64,000 nt of DNA, from NCBI GenBank assembly GCA_000499405.2, contig HG738137.1, positions 4,402,001 through 4,466,000 of the forward strand. Direction: 5' to 3'. The notes under the pieces were generated by a model. That model was not told the DNA's origin. It saw nothing but the letters and a program-made list of their open reading frames with translations, and ran no database searches. Both the position numbers and the translations under genes were made by a program. This DNA comes from Onchocerca volvulus. Lineage: Eukaryota; Nematoda; Chromadorea; Rhabditida; Onchocercidae. Positions 28,301 through 40,170 of this stretch are shown one piece after another (positions within the stretch are counted from its first letter, which is position 1; every line of letters starts with the position of its first letter).

Positions 28301-29303
28301 TACAATGTTTACTTCGATTTTTTCTAAATAACTTACTCGCACGGCACTTGACCATTCTTCTATGCCTCAGTGAAATCTTCAATGTTCTTTAAGCTTTTTA
28401 CATCTATGTGTCTCAACAAGATAGTAAATATTTTATTAATACTTTACGACTTCATTCCTTCAATTATTGTCAAAGAACATTTCCAGCTAATCCGGTCACT
28501 TCAAATATTCACTGCATTTCTGTACAACCTCCACAAGTGCAAATTAGTATGCAAAATTTATCATGAAAAAGTTCATTTCATTCGGTTGAATGTAGATAAT
28601 ACGGATTGCATTGCAACAAATATAAAGCGCACCATGACAACTCCAAAAATTTTTTTCCCATCAAATTTGGAGATATTAACATCTGGCTATCACATAACAT
28701 TTCTGCTTTTCAGCAACAATAAATAATTAAAAGTTATTATTAAATTAATAACAAAGCAACAAATACACAAGAAAAACTTGCAGAATGCAACTCGCATACT
28801 TCAGACATTTTATTTTTTTTAAATACCTCTCGAAATAATTTCAATGGTAGAATAATTTCAATTACTATCATAAAATACGAAACTTATGAATAATTACTCA
28901 TACAAAATTATTCATTTAAACCGCTTTGCTAAAAGCACGAGAAATGGAGACACAATTTTTTCTTGCATCCTTCCAAATTTCGAATTAAAAATCTAAACTT
29001 ACGATCAATTATAACCTTACGAATAGCATTATGTTTGCAAAACAACCTCAAACAGTCCTTCCTATTAAACTGCACAAGGTGTATTTGATTTGAAATAGTT
29101 CCAGTAATTTTAATTTCAACAATGTTAAATTCGAAGTCGTATTCGAAAAATATTCCTTCCATAGTGTTGATGTGACTCAAACGAAGCGGAATATGAAAGC
29201 TTCAAATTCTGGAAAGATGAAAAAGATAAATCATTCAAATTTGCAGTTATGAGTGGGGATAAGAATGGAATGAACTAATAATCCTGGATAAATTATAGCA
29301 TAA

Positions 29304-32300
29304 TTAACATTGCTCAATAGAACTATAATGTTGAGGTAATAAAAAACATGAACGAATAAATTTTTGAGCCAAATACGGTATAGGTGCAAGAGAATATGAT
29401 GGTCCAGAGAAAATTTCCAAATTGGATAAAGTTTCGATAGGAACTTCATTATTTTCAACTTCTTTCCTGCCAAGAGTTAATAATTTTGAAAACGGAGTCT
29501 TCTTAGAAGCTGCATTCCTCGTATATAACTGTTTTTGAGCTTCTTCTACCAATTCCGATTTTGCGACTACCCCATAACCCTGAAATGATTTTTTTTTTTT
29601 TTTTTTTGAGGGAAAAAGAAGCGATTTTGGAGTCATTATGAAAATTACGAAAAGTAAAGTCTTTAATACTGCATTTACTTCACTAAACATAACAAAAATA
29701 TATTATTTCTCGGACAATCATAATAATCTGGAGAGGCAGCTTAGATTATATGGTATAACAAACATGTTTTGATTTTTAAATATATTTTTCTTTTGAAGAA
29801 ATAATGGAAACCTTTTGATAAGCAGCAACCACTGTAAACGTTTGGTTTTCTCCAACAGCAATAATACTTTCTGGAGTTGAATTTAACTTCCGTTGACATA
29901 ATAAGGTACCGGAAGAGCTATCGATTACAGAAACAACTACAAAAAAAAGTAGATTTTTTATTATAACAATAATAAAATAAATTTTTGTTTTGCATTACTT
30001 ATTCCGGTAATTTTTGATGTCATTATCTGGATCCTATACAAATAATAAAACTTTTTACCAATAATTTTATCAAAAAAATTTTCTCGATCTAAGAATACAC
30101 AAACCATTTTTATTATATGCAACCGTAAACTGAGATGTTACAGCGAGTCTCAAATCCGGTTCGCAAACAATCCATAGTGGTGCACGCGTGCATGTATTGA
30201 AAGCATAGATACAATTTTTGGATGATATGATAAGTAAGTTGGTATTGTTCACAGAAGCCCACTCCACTGCTGTAAGTTTGCCGTTGCCCTGATGAACGTA
30301 AATTACACGTGGCGATTTTCCTTGTTCTACACACCATAAAACAACAACTCCATCGGTCTTCTGACTAATCTGAAAACGAATTGATTAGCAAATTCAGAAA
30401 TTAAACTCTAACTTCAGGCTGGAATTTAGTCTATTCAGAAATTTTAAAAGTCTACTCTGAAATTTTCAAACATTCGATCTAAAAGAAAATGAAAAAGAGA
30501 CATCATGAATAGCAGCAAAATGTGAGTTTCGTATCCTTGACATATGCAAAATAGGAACATCCATCCAATGAACTTCATTCGACTTGTACCATTTTTTCTC
30601 ATCATTTTTTATCCTTTCCCATGTGCACAGAATTCCCTGAAATAATTTACCGAGTAAGTAATTAATAGAAGTAATTATCCTTAGTTGACAAGAAAAAGTT
30701 CAATGGCAAATAAATATTTTCTTCAAAGCTTGTAAATCTTTTATCTACTTAGAACTGAAACATCAAAAAAAATTTCTGAAATAATCAACCTTATTGTCAG
30801 CAGTAACGAACATGTCATAATCAAGACAAGCTCGGATAAATTTTATAACTCCATCAATGTATAACTCACAATATTCTAAAGCAAAACAACCCAAATCTTC
30901 ATTTCGACGCCAAAATTGCAATCGATTCTGAAATTTTTTTCTTTTTTCTTCAAAATATTCTTTACTGAGAGATAGAACATGTTTTCTTTTTAATTCAGAT
31001 TGGCGATTTTTTTAAATTTAGTATTCAGTTCGAACTAACAATTCAAAGTCTGATTATCAAATAATATTCTAATGAAGTATAAAAAACTTACATTTGGTAT
31101 ATCAAAACCGATATCATTATCAGCGGTCACCATTACTGTTTGTGATAATGCAACTTCACAAACGTCTGTATAACCCGTTGTATCAGAAAATATATTTTCT
31201 CCTTCTAGCGGATTCTTTCTTGATACATCAGCCTAAGAAATAAAGCAGCAATGATTTTTTATTATCTATATCTCTTTTTGATTATATTTTCTAATGGAAC
31301 TATTGAGATTTTAATAGCAGAAGGAAATAAAGAAATGATTCTTTCAAGGGCAATGTCAAGCAGATAGCTGCATCATTGGATTTAGGGCAGTTTTGCAATC
31401 TTATAAAAAGTCATTACTGAATTAATAAAACCACCAATCAATATTCACAAATTTATGGAAAAATGAATTACTGGAGATAATCTATGCCGCTTATAAATCA
31501 ATTACGAAGAAAAAGAAGATAGTTAACTATCCATTAGCTATGGACACGCTGCTGTCCAAAAGCTGTTCAAATGAAAGTTACATAATATTAATTCGGTACC
31601 GTTGCAAGAGAGATCATAGTAGATGGTACAATCCACTGCATAAATCCAGGACGTGCACTATGTACAACATAATCTGTATGAAGAGGATCTTCAGTGAGGG
31701 GAAACAGCGACTTTTTCGGAGAACAGAGAATTGATTCCATTGAGGAAAGAACATTCAATGTTGAATTGAGAATGAAATGTGCCGAATTATCAGCCAGTAC
31801 AACGGCAATAATAGAACCATCTTCAGAAAGATTAAGTCTTAGAACTGGTGCTTGCAATCTTGGTAACAATTGTGGCTTAGCTATCGACTTTAATTCCGAA
31901 AGAGCAAACTTTGCTAAAACACCTTCATCACCAGCAGAAAATAAAGTATTTGATTCGGTTAGAGCTAAGCATGGAGCCCATTTATGCCAATGTACTGAGT
32001 GACTGAATGTACTGATACCTTTCCGGCTCACGTTATTCCTGAAAAATAATTTAAAATTTGTTGGTGCATGAAAATTTGAATCTAATAATACATTTCATTA
32101 GAACAAAATTTGACGGAACAAACTAAAAATACTTAGAAATAACTTGCAGCTATATTTAAAGGAAAAGATGAATAGGACCCACTATTTCTAAAATAAATTC
32201 CCGCTACATACAATTGTCGAAGTAAAAATAAGATGCCATCGAATAATATGCGATACATCTCAAAGATATATACTTTTATCTCTAAATGAAATTAAAAACG

Positions 32301-33837
32301 AAGTTATCAACAAAATTTTTCCATCCCATCCCTCATCTTAGTAGTGAAATATGCTTTTGTCTCCAAATTCTTATATTTCATTATCTTCATTTGACGAACC
32401 ATATAAAAACGCGACCAAATGAAATTGCGGCTGCTACTGTATCCCCAAGTGCCGCAATACTTATAAATTCTAACAATGACGCATCCATGAATTCAGCTTT
32501 ACCAATATATTTAAATCGTTTAACTCCAGTTTCACCAAAAGTATAAAGATATACAAAGAGTTTTTCACAGCACACAAAGTAATTAGCCTGAAACAGAAAA
32601 GAATATGATTATTTTCGTCAGAATTTCCGTTATTTTTGTGTAAAGTCTGCAAAATTATTATGAGATATTTCTACTCTGTAATCTTTAAACCATACTTATG
32701 GAAAGAGTATTCTGAAACTTTTTCATTAGTGATGTATAAAATATAAGAATGGTCTTTCTTTTTTTTTTTTGTTTTTACAAATTTACTTACCGTGGTAGCA
32801 AGCTGAGAAGATCCAATATTATGAGGCCCAGTTCGTAAAATTTCCTGCTTTTGCAGGACTTCATTTCCGCTAATCTTTGTTATAATCAATTCCTCATTCT
32901 CATTTTTAGTTATAACCTGAAACATTACATGAACTGAAAAATAAACTTGCTTACTGATTAAATTTTTCGATAGAACTAACCAAAGTTGTTTCATTTGAAT
33001 GCCAAATGCTAAGAGGCGCACAGTTCAGTTCACGACAGTGCAAAACAGACCATGTATCAGTGCTCCAAATATATTCTGTGCCATTAATGGTATATGTTAT
33101 TGCCTAAAATATTTACTTATTATGCAATAAGAATGATCAAGGATAACATTTTCACTACAGCTGTCAATACAATGTCGATACATAAATAAATAAATTGGTG
33201 ACTGATGTTGCAATTATGTTGCTAAAATCACAATTCCTGATTTAGATTGTTTCAGGTTATAATGAGATCTAAATTTTGTAAACAAAATTTACTGACTCTG
33301 TTTACATACTCCAAAACCTACTTTGCCAGGAAATGCATAATAAAGGCCGACAATTTTTGCAGGATGAACAAGAAGCTGTTTACGACGACCACTTTCTACT
33401 TCCACAACTATTACATCGTTATTAGAAATAATGAACGCATGTCTGCAATAAAAATTAGAAATATCAACTCTTCTTATGTTATATACTACGCAACTGACGC
33501 CATACCTTACTTGAATGAAAAAGTTAAATGAAATAGTCAAATTTAGATTTCTTAAGGAACTGCCACAAGTTTTTGTAATAAAAAAAGACAAAAAAAAAAG
33601 ACAGTTTTTGTAATAAAAAAAAGAAAAAAAGACTGAGTATATATAATCTATGATGGATAAAAAGTTATAACAATTCTACAGAGTAAGTGAAACTTCTAAT
33701 CTTCTCAGAAAAAAATATTAGAAAAAAAAGAAAAGGAAACTAATTTCCCATTACCTGTTATCAGAACTGAATTTTATGGCGGCTTCAGCAATATCAAACC
33801 CAATTCTTCTGGATTCTTCCCAGTTGTTCCAATCCAT
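29304..33837 (-). CDS. WDR75: WDR75/UTP17, small-subunit processome WD-repeat protein
   Basis: Twelve exons join in frame to 723 residues: 33837-33755, 33442-33310, 33103-32981, 32916-32791, 32587-32400, 32038-31600, 31232-31092, 30927-30790, 30636-30502, 30369-30105, 29936-29812 and 29579-29304. The product aligns with WDR75 (yeast Utp17/Nan1), a nucleolar U3 snoRNP component needed for pre-rRNA transcription and early 18S processing; human WDR75 is about 830 residues. Marks seen are GRVFIWNN leading to HWH (234-236), the SAGDEGVL blade, LPRL (276-279), DNKGILCTWERI in the second propeller, and a C-terminal FSGPSYSLAPIPYL resembling the family's PSHVLPP tail. The acidic C-terminal extension of vertebrates is missing. 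One donor (after 30502, GTCTCT) is weak but in phase. A 3' splice site (TATTACAG) lies five bases before the ATG, which fits spliced-leader addition or a 5'-UTR intron. The gene is divergent from CPTP. Confidence 0.92.
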
Positions 33838-33842
33838 TTAAC

Positions 33843-34400
33843 CTGTAATAGAAATGTTTCTACTAAATTTCAAAAATTCGCGTAATTGTTGGAATGAAAC
33901 TCTCGTTATTGAAATGCTGATGAACAATGTATATAGATCTCACGTACGTAATAATAATATTCGCAATATATAAGATCCAATATTCAGATGGCGAAGTATC
34001 TAATCCTCCATCTAAGTTTATTTCAATCGGCAAAATCAATCGCCTCAATTTTCCGAAGAAAATAGGGAAAAAAGAAAAAAGAAAATCAGCATACCAACCG
34101 TGAAATACCCACCTGCAAATTTAATCGAATGTGATCAATTAAAGCTGGTTGATCAGCTTGAGTGATACTGGAATTTTTCATTTAAATCGGCGAGAAATGT
34201 CACCTTTTTCCCCCTCTTTTTCTCTCTCACTCTCCCTCCCTCTCTCTATTTCTCTTTCTTCCTTCCTTATTATTCATTTCGTTTATTTTTTGTCATTGGA
34301 ATTCAAGTGTAAACATAACGGGTGTTTACATATTCAGCTTGTGATTGATCAATCACTGATAATCATTGTTATCAATGATTGAATAGATAAAAGGAAAGTG
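33843..34400. promoter_or_regulatory. Shared upstream region of WDR75 and CPTP
   Basis: About 560 bases separate the divergent start codons of WDR75 (minus) and CPTP (plus), so this segment probably drives both. It contains a long pyrimidine tract rich in CTCTCC (about 34205-34263) and a TATTCAG site near 34330 that could accept a spliced leader or end a 5'-UTR intron for CPTP. No TATA element stands out. The promoter role is inferred from position. Confidence 0.5.
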
Positions 34401-36412
34401 ATGGAGGAAACTGTGATAAGAAGCAATGAATTTGATATCAATCTGGTGACTGAGTTATTTGAAAAGTCACTAGTAGGTGACAATGACATTAGTTTGCCGT
34501 TATACGTTGATGCATATCGACAGATCAACAAGTAAGTTAATGGACTTGATTTCGTTTTGGTTGAAAGTTTTTATCCTAATGAATTACTTTTCATTTCTTT
34601 AATTTATTTAAAGTAATTAGAGTTAGAGACATAAGTGGAATTGGAGATTTAGTGCGTCATTGGTCAGAACTGCTGGCATATTAAAAATAATATACAAACA
34701 AATATTCTGCAAATTACGAGTTAGTTAATTGTAAACAAAAGAACTGAGAATTAGGAGACAATTATTATGTAATTGATTAATTCCTATTATATCGTACTAA
34801 TCCATGTAGTGTTCAAAAGCAGAGCTAGTATTGACAATGAAGGCTTTCATCTTGACGCAAATAATTAATGAAATAAGCCTTAATATGATTTATAATAAGA
34901 CTTAATAGTTGTGGATCGCGGAAGATTGTCGCTTTCTCATAGTTGAATGTCAGTTTTATCCTGCATATCTGCCATTTATGGCCATTAGTTTCGAATTTCT
35001 CGTTTTAATTGACAGAATTGTTTACAGTGAATTTAACAATCTTGCTTTTTTCTATTGTATAAAAACAAATTAAATCATCTATGCTCTTATTCCACAATAC
35101 TCATTGTTTTGGCTCTCAGCTCGTGATCTTGGAATGACCCATAATTTAGGTCAGTTTCCGCCCTGTCCCGATTTCTGATCTGTTCGTATGTCAAAGATGT
35201 TGTTCGATAATGAAAAATGATTTTTTTAGCTGCAGGAACAGGACATATGATTCGAAAGTTCCTTGTATCCCCGATAATAAATGAGGATTGAATAGATAAA
35301 TGCCCATAAAAATAATCCTCATAAGTTAATCTGCAAGAAACCCATGCATTTTTTGCTCATGAACGAATTTTTAAAATCTTTATAATAGCAATGTATATAT
35401 ATATTTCAAGATATCGCTAATCTCGGAATTTAACAAGAAAATTTCTTTGGCTTCTCCATTCAAAAATATCAGTCTTTTAAAGCAGTTTGTTCCAGATTTT
35501 TCTCACTCCTCAGTAAAGGATTTTCTTTTGTTGAGAAAGATTTGTTGGAGAAGCAAAAAATCCTGCATGAGTTACATGTAGTCGACCCTGCTCATTATGA
35601 CACTGTAAATAGCATGGTATCTTGGGAATGTCGTTCGGGCGCACCATCCGAAAAAGTAATTATCTTAGTTTGAATAGACTAAAATAAAAAATATCTTTCA
35701 AGACAAAAATTCAATTACTCATGCTGTAATTTTTGCATCTTGTAAAATTTGAATTCTGTATTGTTATATTGAAGGGTTCAAGAACTTTGCTACGACTGCA
35801 TAGAGCCCTATTATTTATCGTTGACTTCTTGAAGAATTTGAAGGATTCCTGTGAAGGAGATGAGGTATGTTAAGATTTTTAAGTTCAAGTCCTAGATATA
35901 GCCTATTAACAAGCATATTTGAGAAGATATTAACCATGCAAGTATTCAATTAATGCATATATTAATTCGAAATGAATATGATTAACTTCTGATTCAAAAG
36001 AATATCGAAGGATGCAACGAAATCCGCTTCTACTGCACAATATTTCCGAATTTTGTTATGTTAGCAGAATAGAATAGAATGTTTTCATAGATGCATGAAT
36101 TCTTCATAAGTTATCCATAAACTTAGAGTGAAGCTATCTCATGAACGATTTCAGATTTCAGCATTATGTCAGTTAAGCTATAATAGCACGCTGTCAAAAT
36201 ATCACAGTTGGATTGTTAGAAAACTTGTTGGCGCAGCGACCCATCTGCTTGCTTCTCGAGATTATATGCTGAATGCGATTATAAATGGGGAAAGTCCACA
36301 ACATGAGCAAGAAGTTAAGCAGGCAATTACCAGGCTTATTGATATTGCAGAACAAGTTTTCGATCGCTTACAACAAATTTATGAAAGTAAAAACATTTTG
36401 GATCTTCCCTGA
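34401..36412 (+). CDS. CPTP: Ceramide-1-phosphate transfer protein (GLTP fold)
   Basis: Four exons (34401-34531, 35496-35655, 35775-35864, 36155-36412) give 212 residues, almost the length of human CPTP (214). The all-helical GLTP domain fills the protein. CPTP moves ceramide-1-phosphate between the trans-Golgi and other membranes in the cytosol and so affects eicosanoid signalling. Conserved blocks are FSFVEKD with D59 and K63, the arginine-rich RTLLRLHRAL (R100, R104, R107), and YHSWIVRK with H144. These correspond to the acidic, basic and histidine positions that bind the sphingoid amide and the phosphate in the family. The C-terminus NILDLP matches the SLLDLP end of the human protein. All splice sites are GT-AG and in phase. 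The start is the first ATG after a short leader. The 3' end converges on TAMM41, about 0.9 kb away. Confidence 0.93.
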
Positions 36413-37315
36413 CATGTATCAATTTCTAGAGTTCAGGCGAAATACGCAATTATCTTGTTCTGTTATTAAAATGAGGAATGTTCTTTAAGGATTCCTACCC
36501 ACTGTTTCCCATCATTTTCAAAGTGAATCTTGTCGTTTATGCATTTTTATTCATCATTTGTAAAATCTCAGTGATCAGTTTTGTATTGTATATTAAAATT
36601 TTGATGTATGAATTTCCAGTTCTTACTATTATTATTGCAACTTTCTATTTCAGTTCATCTTAACAATCCGCTTTTAAGGCAAAATTCAATTCTACTTTTA
36701 TACACTTTAATTCTGCACTGTACCACACTTTTATTTTTTTTTTTCTTAGTGTTTAGAATGTTCTGGAAGAATCCTGTCATATTCTTGACAGAGACATCCT
36801 TTTCACACTTCTTATTACATTATGAAAATATTTAAAGGAAGCTCATACATAGAATTTGCATAAGCTTCTTTTTTAATAAATTAACGCTTCCTTTCTATCA
36901 CAAGTACCTCTTGTGCTGAATTTTAAGATATCAACACATATTGGAATAATGATGTCCGCTAACTGCTATCGCCTTATTTTAGTACAAAGGAAAATTTAAC
37001 AGTGATCAAACATTAGAACATTAACTTGGATTTTTTCAAACATTATTTACTAGTAACTACAAAGTGGCAATAAAAGTAAAATAATAAAAAAGTACATTCT
37101 CCCTCTGTTTCTATTGTAAAATCATTTCCTAGAAATCAGTAACAAACTTGGCAATTTTTTAATCGAATTTCAGCATAGAAAATCAGTATGTTTGAAGAAT
37201 AGGAAAATAACATCCAAAATTTCGAATCCTTCAACATCAGCCTTTTTTCCCAACATTATAATTTGTCAAGGGATATCAGTTCTCGAAGCAATATAATCTG
37301 TATCATGTTTTAATG

Positions 37316-38935
37316 CTATAAATATTTTAATGACTTTAGCATTCTTGTGATCTTTGTAAAAGCATATGCAACTGAGCGTCTGATACCTGCAGAAAATACA
37401 TTTTTTGCAGTTTGTTGCAAAGCATATCTCCAGACAATATCTTCTATGGCTGCAGCAACAGGTTTCGGTCCATCCAGTCGTCGCGCCAATGAAGCAGCAA
37501 TTTCTTCTTGAACACAATACTTAGGAGTTTTGAATCTCTTGTCTTATTTATTATAGGTGGCATTTTTAAAAGAAGTACCTATATCGTTTTGCGTTCCATT
37601 TTTGCTGTTAATTCTGCGTTGCAAATTCCAAAGCACATTAAGCGGTAATTCCAAAATTCGTTTGAAAAATACGGCATTGCATCTATCCTGAAGAATTAAA
37701 TATTATGCAGTGATGAGGTACAATATGAGACGATAATTTCTTCTTAATTCAAGTCAACTATCTCATCTTATTTCTGAAGTAATAATGGCCGATAATCTTT
37801 CATCAATAACGTGCAATATATTATAACATTCTGAAAGAAACATGGTTACTTGTTCAATGGTGCAGCCTTGGATGGAAACATCTTTGTCAGCTTTTAAAAG
37901 TGGTAAGTAGATTTGATTAAGCTGAGCCCTACTTCCCTCAGCAATTCTTCCGATTTTATTTTTGTCCTCACCGAATAACATTCGAAAATCACCTCGATAT
38001 GAAAGCGATATGATCTCATTGTAAAGTTGTGGAAGCATAAATTTATCCGGCATAAGTAATAATGCTGCCTGGAAACTAGTATCAATTACAGAACACTTGT
38101 AAAAGTGTAAATTTCTCGCAAAATCATAACGCCTGGAAGTTTCTAAGGCATGAAATCTCACGCTCTCCCAAAAAAAAAAAAAAAAAAAAAATCTTGAGAA
38201 AGGGTCAACGAGCCTTCGATTACCTGTAAAGCACTTGAGCGATTCTTTTTCATAGCGTAAGTTATCCTCGATGAAGGACTAACAACGTCAATAACATGTT
38301 TTTGCAATCTTCCAGCTAAATACATCCATTTCCAATCGATTAGATCCAGTAACAAATCATCGGTATCAATTACAGAATATTTTATAAGCTGATCCTAAAA
38401 CGAATTATAAATTGATTTATCACAAGAAATCGAGACCAGTAATTTCTCCCGATTTTTGGACTGATTCCGGCACTATATAAACTTTTGATTTTTGAGTTTT
38501 TCATAGAAAGAATATTTGAAGATTGTCATCAGACACAAAAGACCGCTCACCATTCATAAATAGCGATATAAATCGATATAAATTTGCAAAAAATTTCAAA
38601 ATTTTTTAGAATTTAAACCATATCTGATATAGCACTCGTGTATTACAATAGACTCGAGCAGCATAATTCCTCTGCATTTGCGCAATCTTTTGATAACCCA
38701 GAAAACGTAGTGATGAGTAATGTGTCGGATTCATTTCCAGGTTCTGCTTATGAAATTCGTTCGAATCTCGCGTTACAATAATGAAATCGATCATTTTACC
38801 GGATGTACTATCACTATCCTGCGGTACCGCACCTGAACCATAGGCGCATGCATATTCAACCGTATCCAATGGCAGAATATCCAGGAAATGTTTAATTTCC
38901 CTATTATCTGACGAATCCTCATGAGGCTCCCTCAT
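37316..38935 (-). CDS. TAMM41: TAMM41 mitochondrial CDP-diacylglycerol synthase
   Basis: Exons 38935-38636, 38394-38224, 38068-37850 and 37687-37579 and a last exon ending at 37316 encode about 330 residues, the usual size for Tam41. The enzyme makes CDP-diacylglycerol from phosphatidic acid and CTP on the matrix side of the inner membrane, the first committed step to cardiolipin. Visible are the nucleotidyltransferase core YGSG (32-35) with MIDFII (D50), the HKQNLEMNPTHYS block, NNYAARVYCN-type text, LAGRLQKHV, LSYRGDFRMLFGEDKNK, and a C-terminal NVFSAGIRRSV. The ATG is preceded in frame by a stop, so the start is firm, though no clear mitochondrial presequence is visible. Two splice points are uncertain: the exon 1 donor (GTGCTA) is weak, and the only in-phase link to the last exon implies a 36-base intron with acceptor near 37543, or a non-standard site. 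Confidence 0.9.
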
Positions 38936-40170
38936 TTTCTAATAGTCCTAACGATGTTTCGGCACAGCCGCGACAAGAATTCTCCAAATTGCGGGAACCC
39001 AAACTACTGTCGATTCTTACCGAGATTGATTACTATCCTATAAATAATGTGGACAAAGCTTTCATTTTCACGGAATTTAGTCACGCACCTTCCCAGTGTT
39101 TTCATGCACAAATCCTTTACATCACTATTATCCATCATACAAAACGGCATTCTTTCAAGGAAAGATATCATCCGAGCAAATTTTTCTTCTTTTATCTCCA
39201 GAAGAATCTCAAAATCACTAAAAGAACTTCGAAATTCCCATCCCAGCTTGATATTTTCTTTCTACTTTTCCTTTACTTCTTTTACAAAACAGAATTCGGC
39301 GAAGATTGACTTTGGCTTAGTTCATTCCCCACATATTTTTCGGACAATTTGTATCTACTTCAATTTATGCTGAAACTGAAAACTCATCTATTTTCATAGA
39401 AACTGTATTTAATTTCTTGCATTTTCTTTCAGAAAAAAGTATGGAACACATAAGTGATTTCAAATGTAAGCAACAACAAATCTCTATATAAAACTATTTG
39501 TATTTTTTAAAAGATTGCAGCATTACTTTAAATGAATCTGAAATACAATAAATGGAATTGGTACGATTGATACAATAAATAGGAAATCCCCTACAAAAAC
39601 GAATTAAGAGGAAACTGAAACTTGAAAATATACCAAAACGCCTAGTAAATCTAACAGAATAAGACCACACATATTAAGCATATGATTCAGGTACATATAT
39701 GATTTACCAAAACAAACATCACGAACTACAGAAAAACAAAAAATCATGTTTCTTCTAATAGTTTATAATTCTTTTGAAATACATCATATTTAGAATGCAT
39801 ATTTTACCCAAAAACCAAAATAATTATAAACCATGATCTCAACTTCCAAATTTCCTACCATAATAAGCATATCTAAATCAGTTCCGAAGTAATAAACATA
39901 TCATACAACGAAACATAAAATCAAGCAGGAACCTTCATGAATCAATGTATGAATCGAAATTACAAATTTGATTGCCATTTACTAATCAGAATAACTAAGC
40001 ATGTACCATACAAAACCTTTTACCATACAGAATAAAAACAATTTCCAATTGTTGTCAGGATTTGCAAATTTTTATCACTAAAGTAACAATCTTAAGAAAT
40101 GCTTTTAGGTATTTCATAAGATTATTATTTAAGTGATAAAAACATAAATTAAGAGAAGTAAAAAAACGAA
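38936..40170. other. Intergenic region between TAMM41 and antizyme
   Basis: Both neighbours read leftwards, so this holds the antizyme 3' untranslated region and TAMM41 upstream DNA. Open frames on the plus strand (38989-39309 and 39047-39373) overlap one another, encode Phe/His/Ser-rich text and have no splice or domain support. The spacing of 1.2 kb is larger than normally seen inside nematode operons. Confidence 0.6.

Larger units (their letters stand above)
6643..29303. other. Gene-poor region of about 23 kb
   Basis: No exon series or protein family could be recognised across this stretch. Open frames are short, mostly low-complexity and unsupported by splice sites. Patches of higher GC occur near 8030-8250, 9290-9550 and 23170-23560. 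The last has overlapping open frames on both strands (plus 23231-23671, minus 23182-23568), rich in Arg/Glu or in Leu/Ser as expected from purine-rich DNA, so I do not call a gene. Open frames at 8783-9010, 13905-14207, 26003-26353, 28072-28281 and 28370-28726 have no recognisable motif. The region could hold regulatory DNA, 5' exons of TENT5, or lineage-specific or non-coding genes that cannot be seen without transcripts. Confidence 0.55.

Noticed and set aside
38989..39373. Overlapping plus-strand open frames upstream of TAMM41
   Set aside because: They have low-complexity Phe/Ser/His text with no splice sites or family match.
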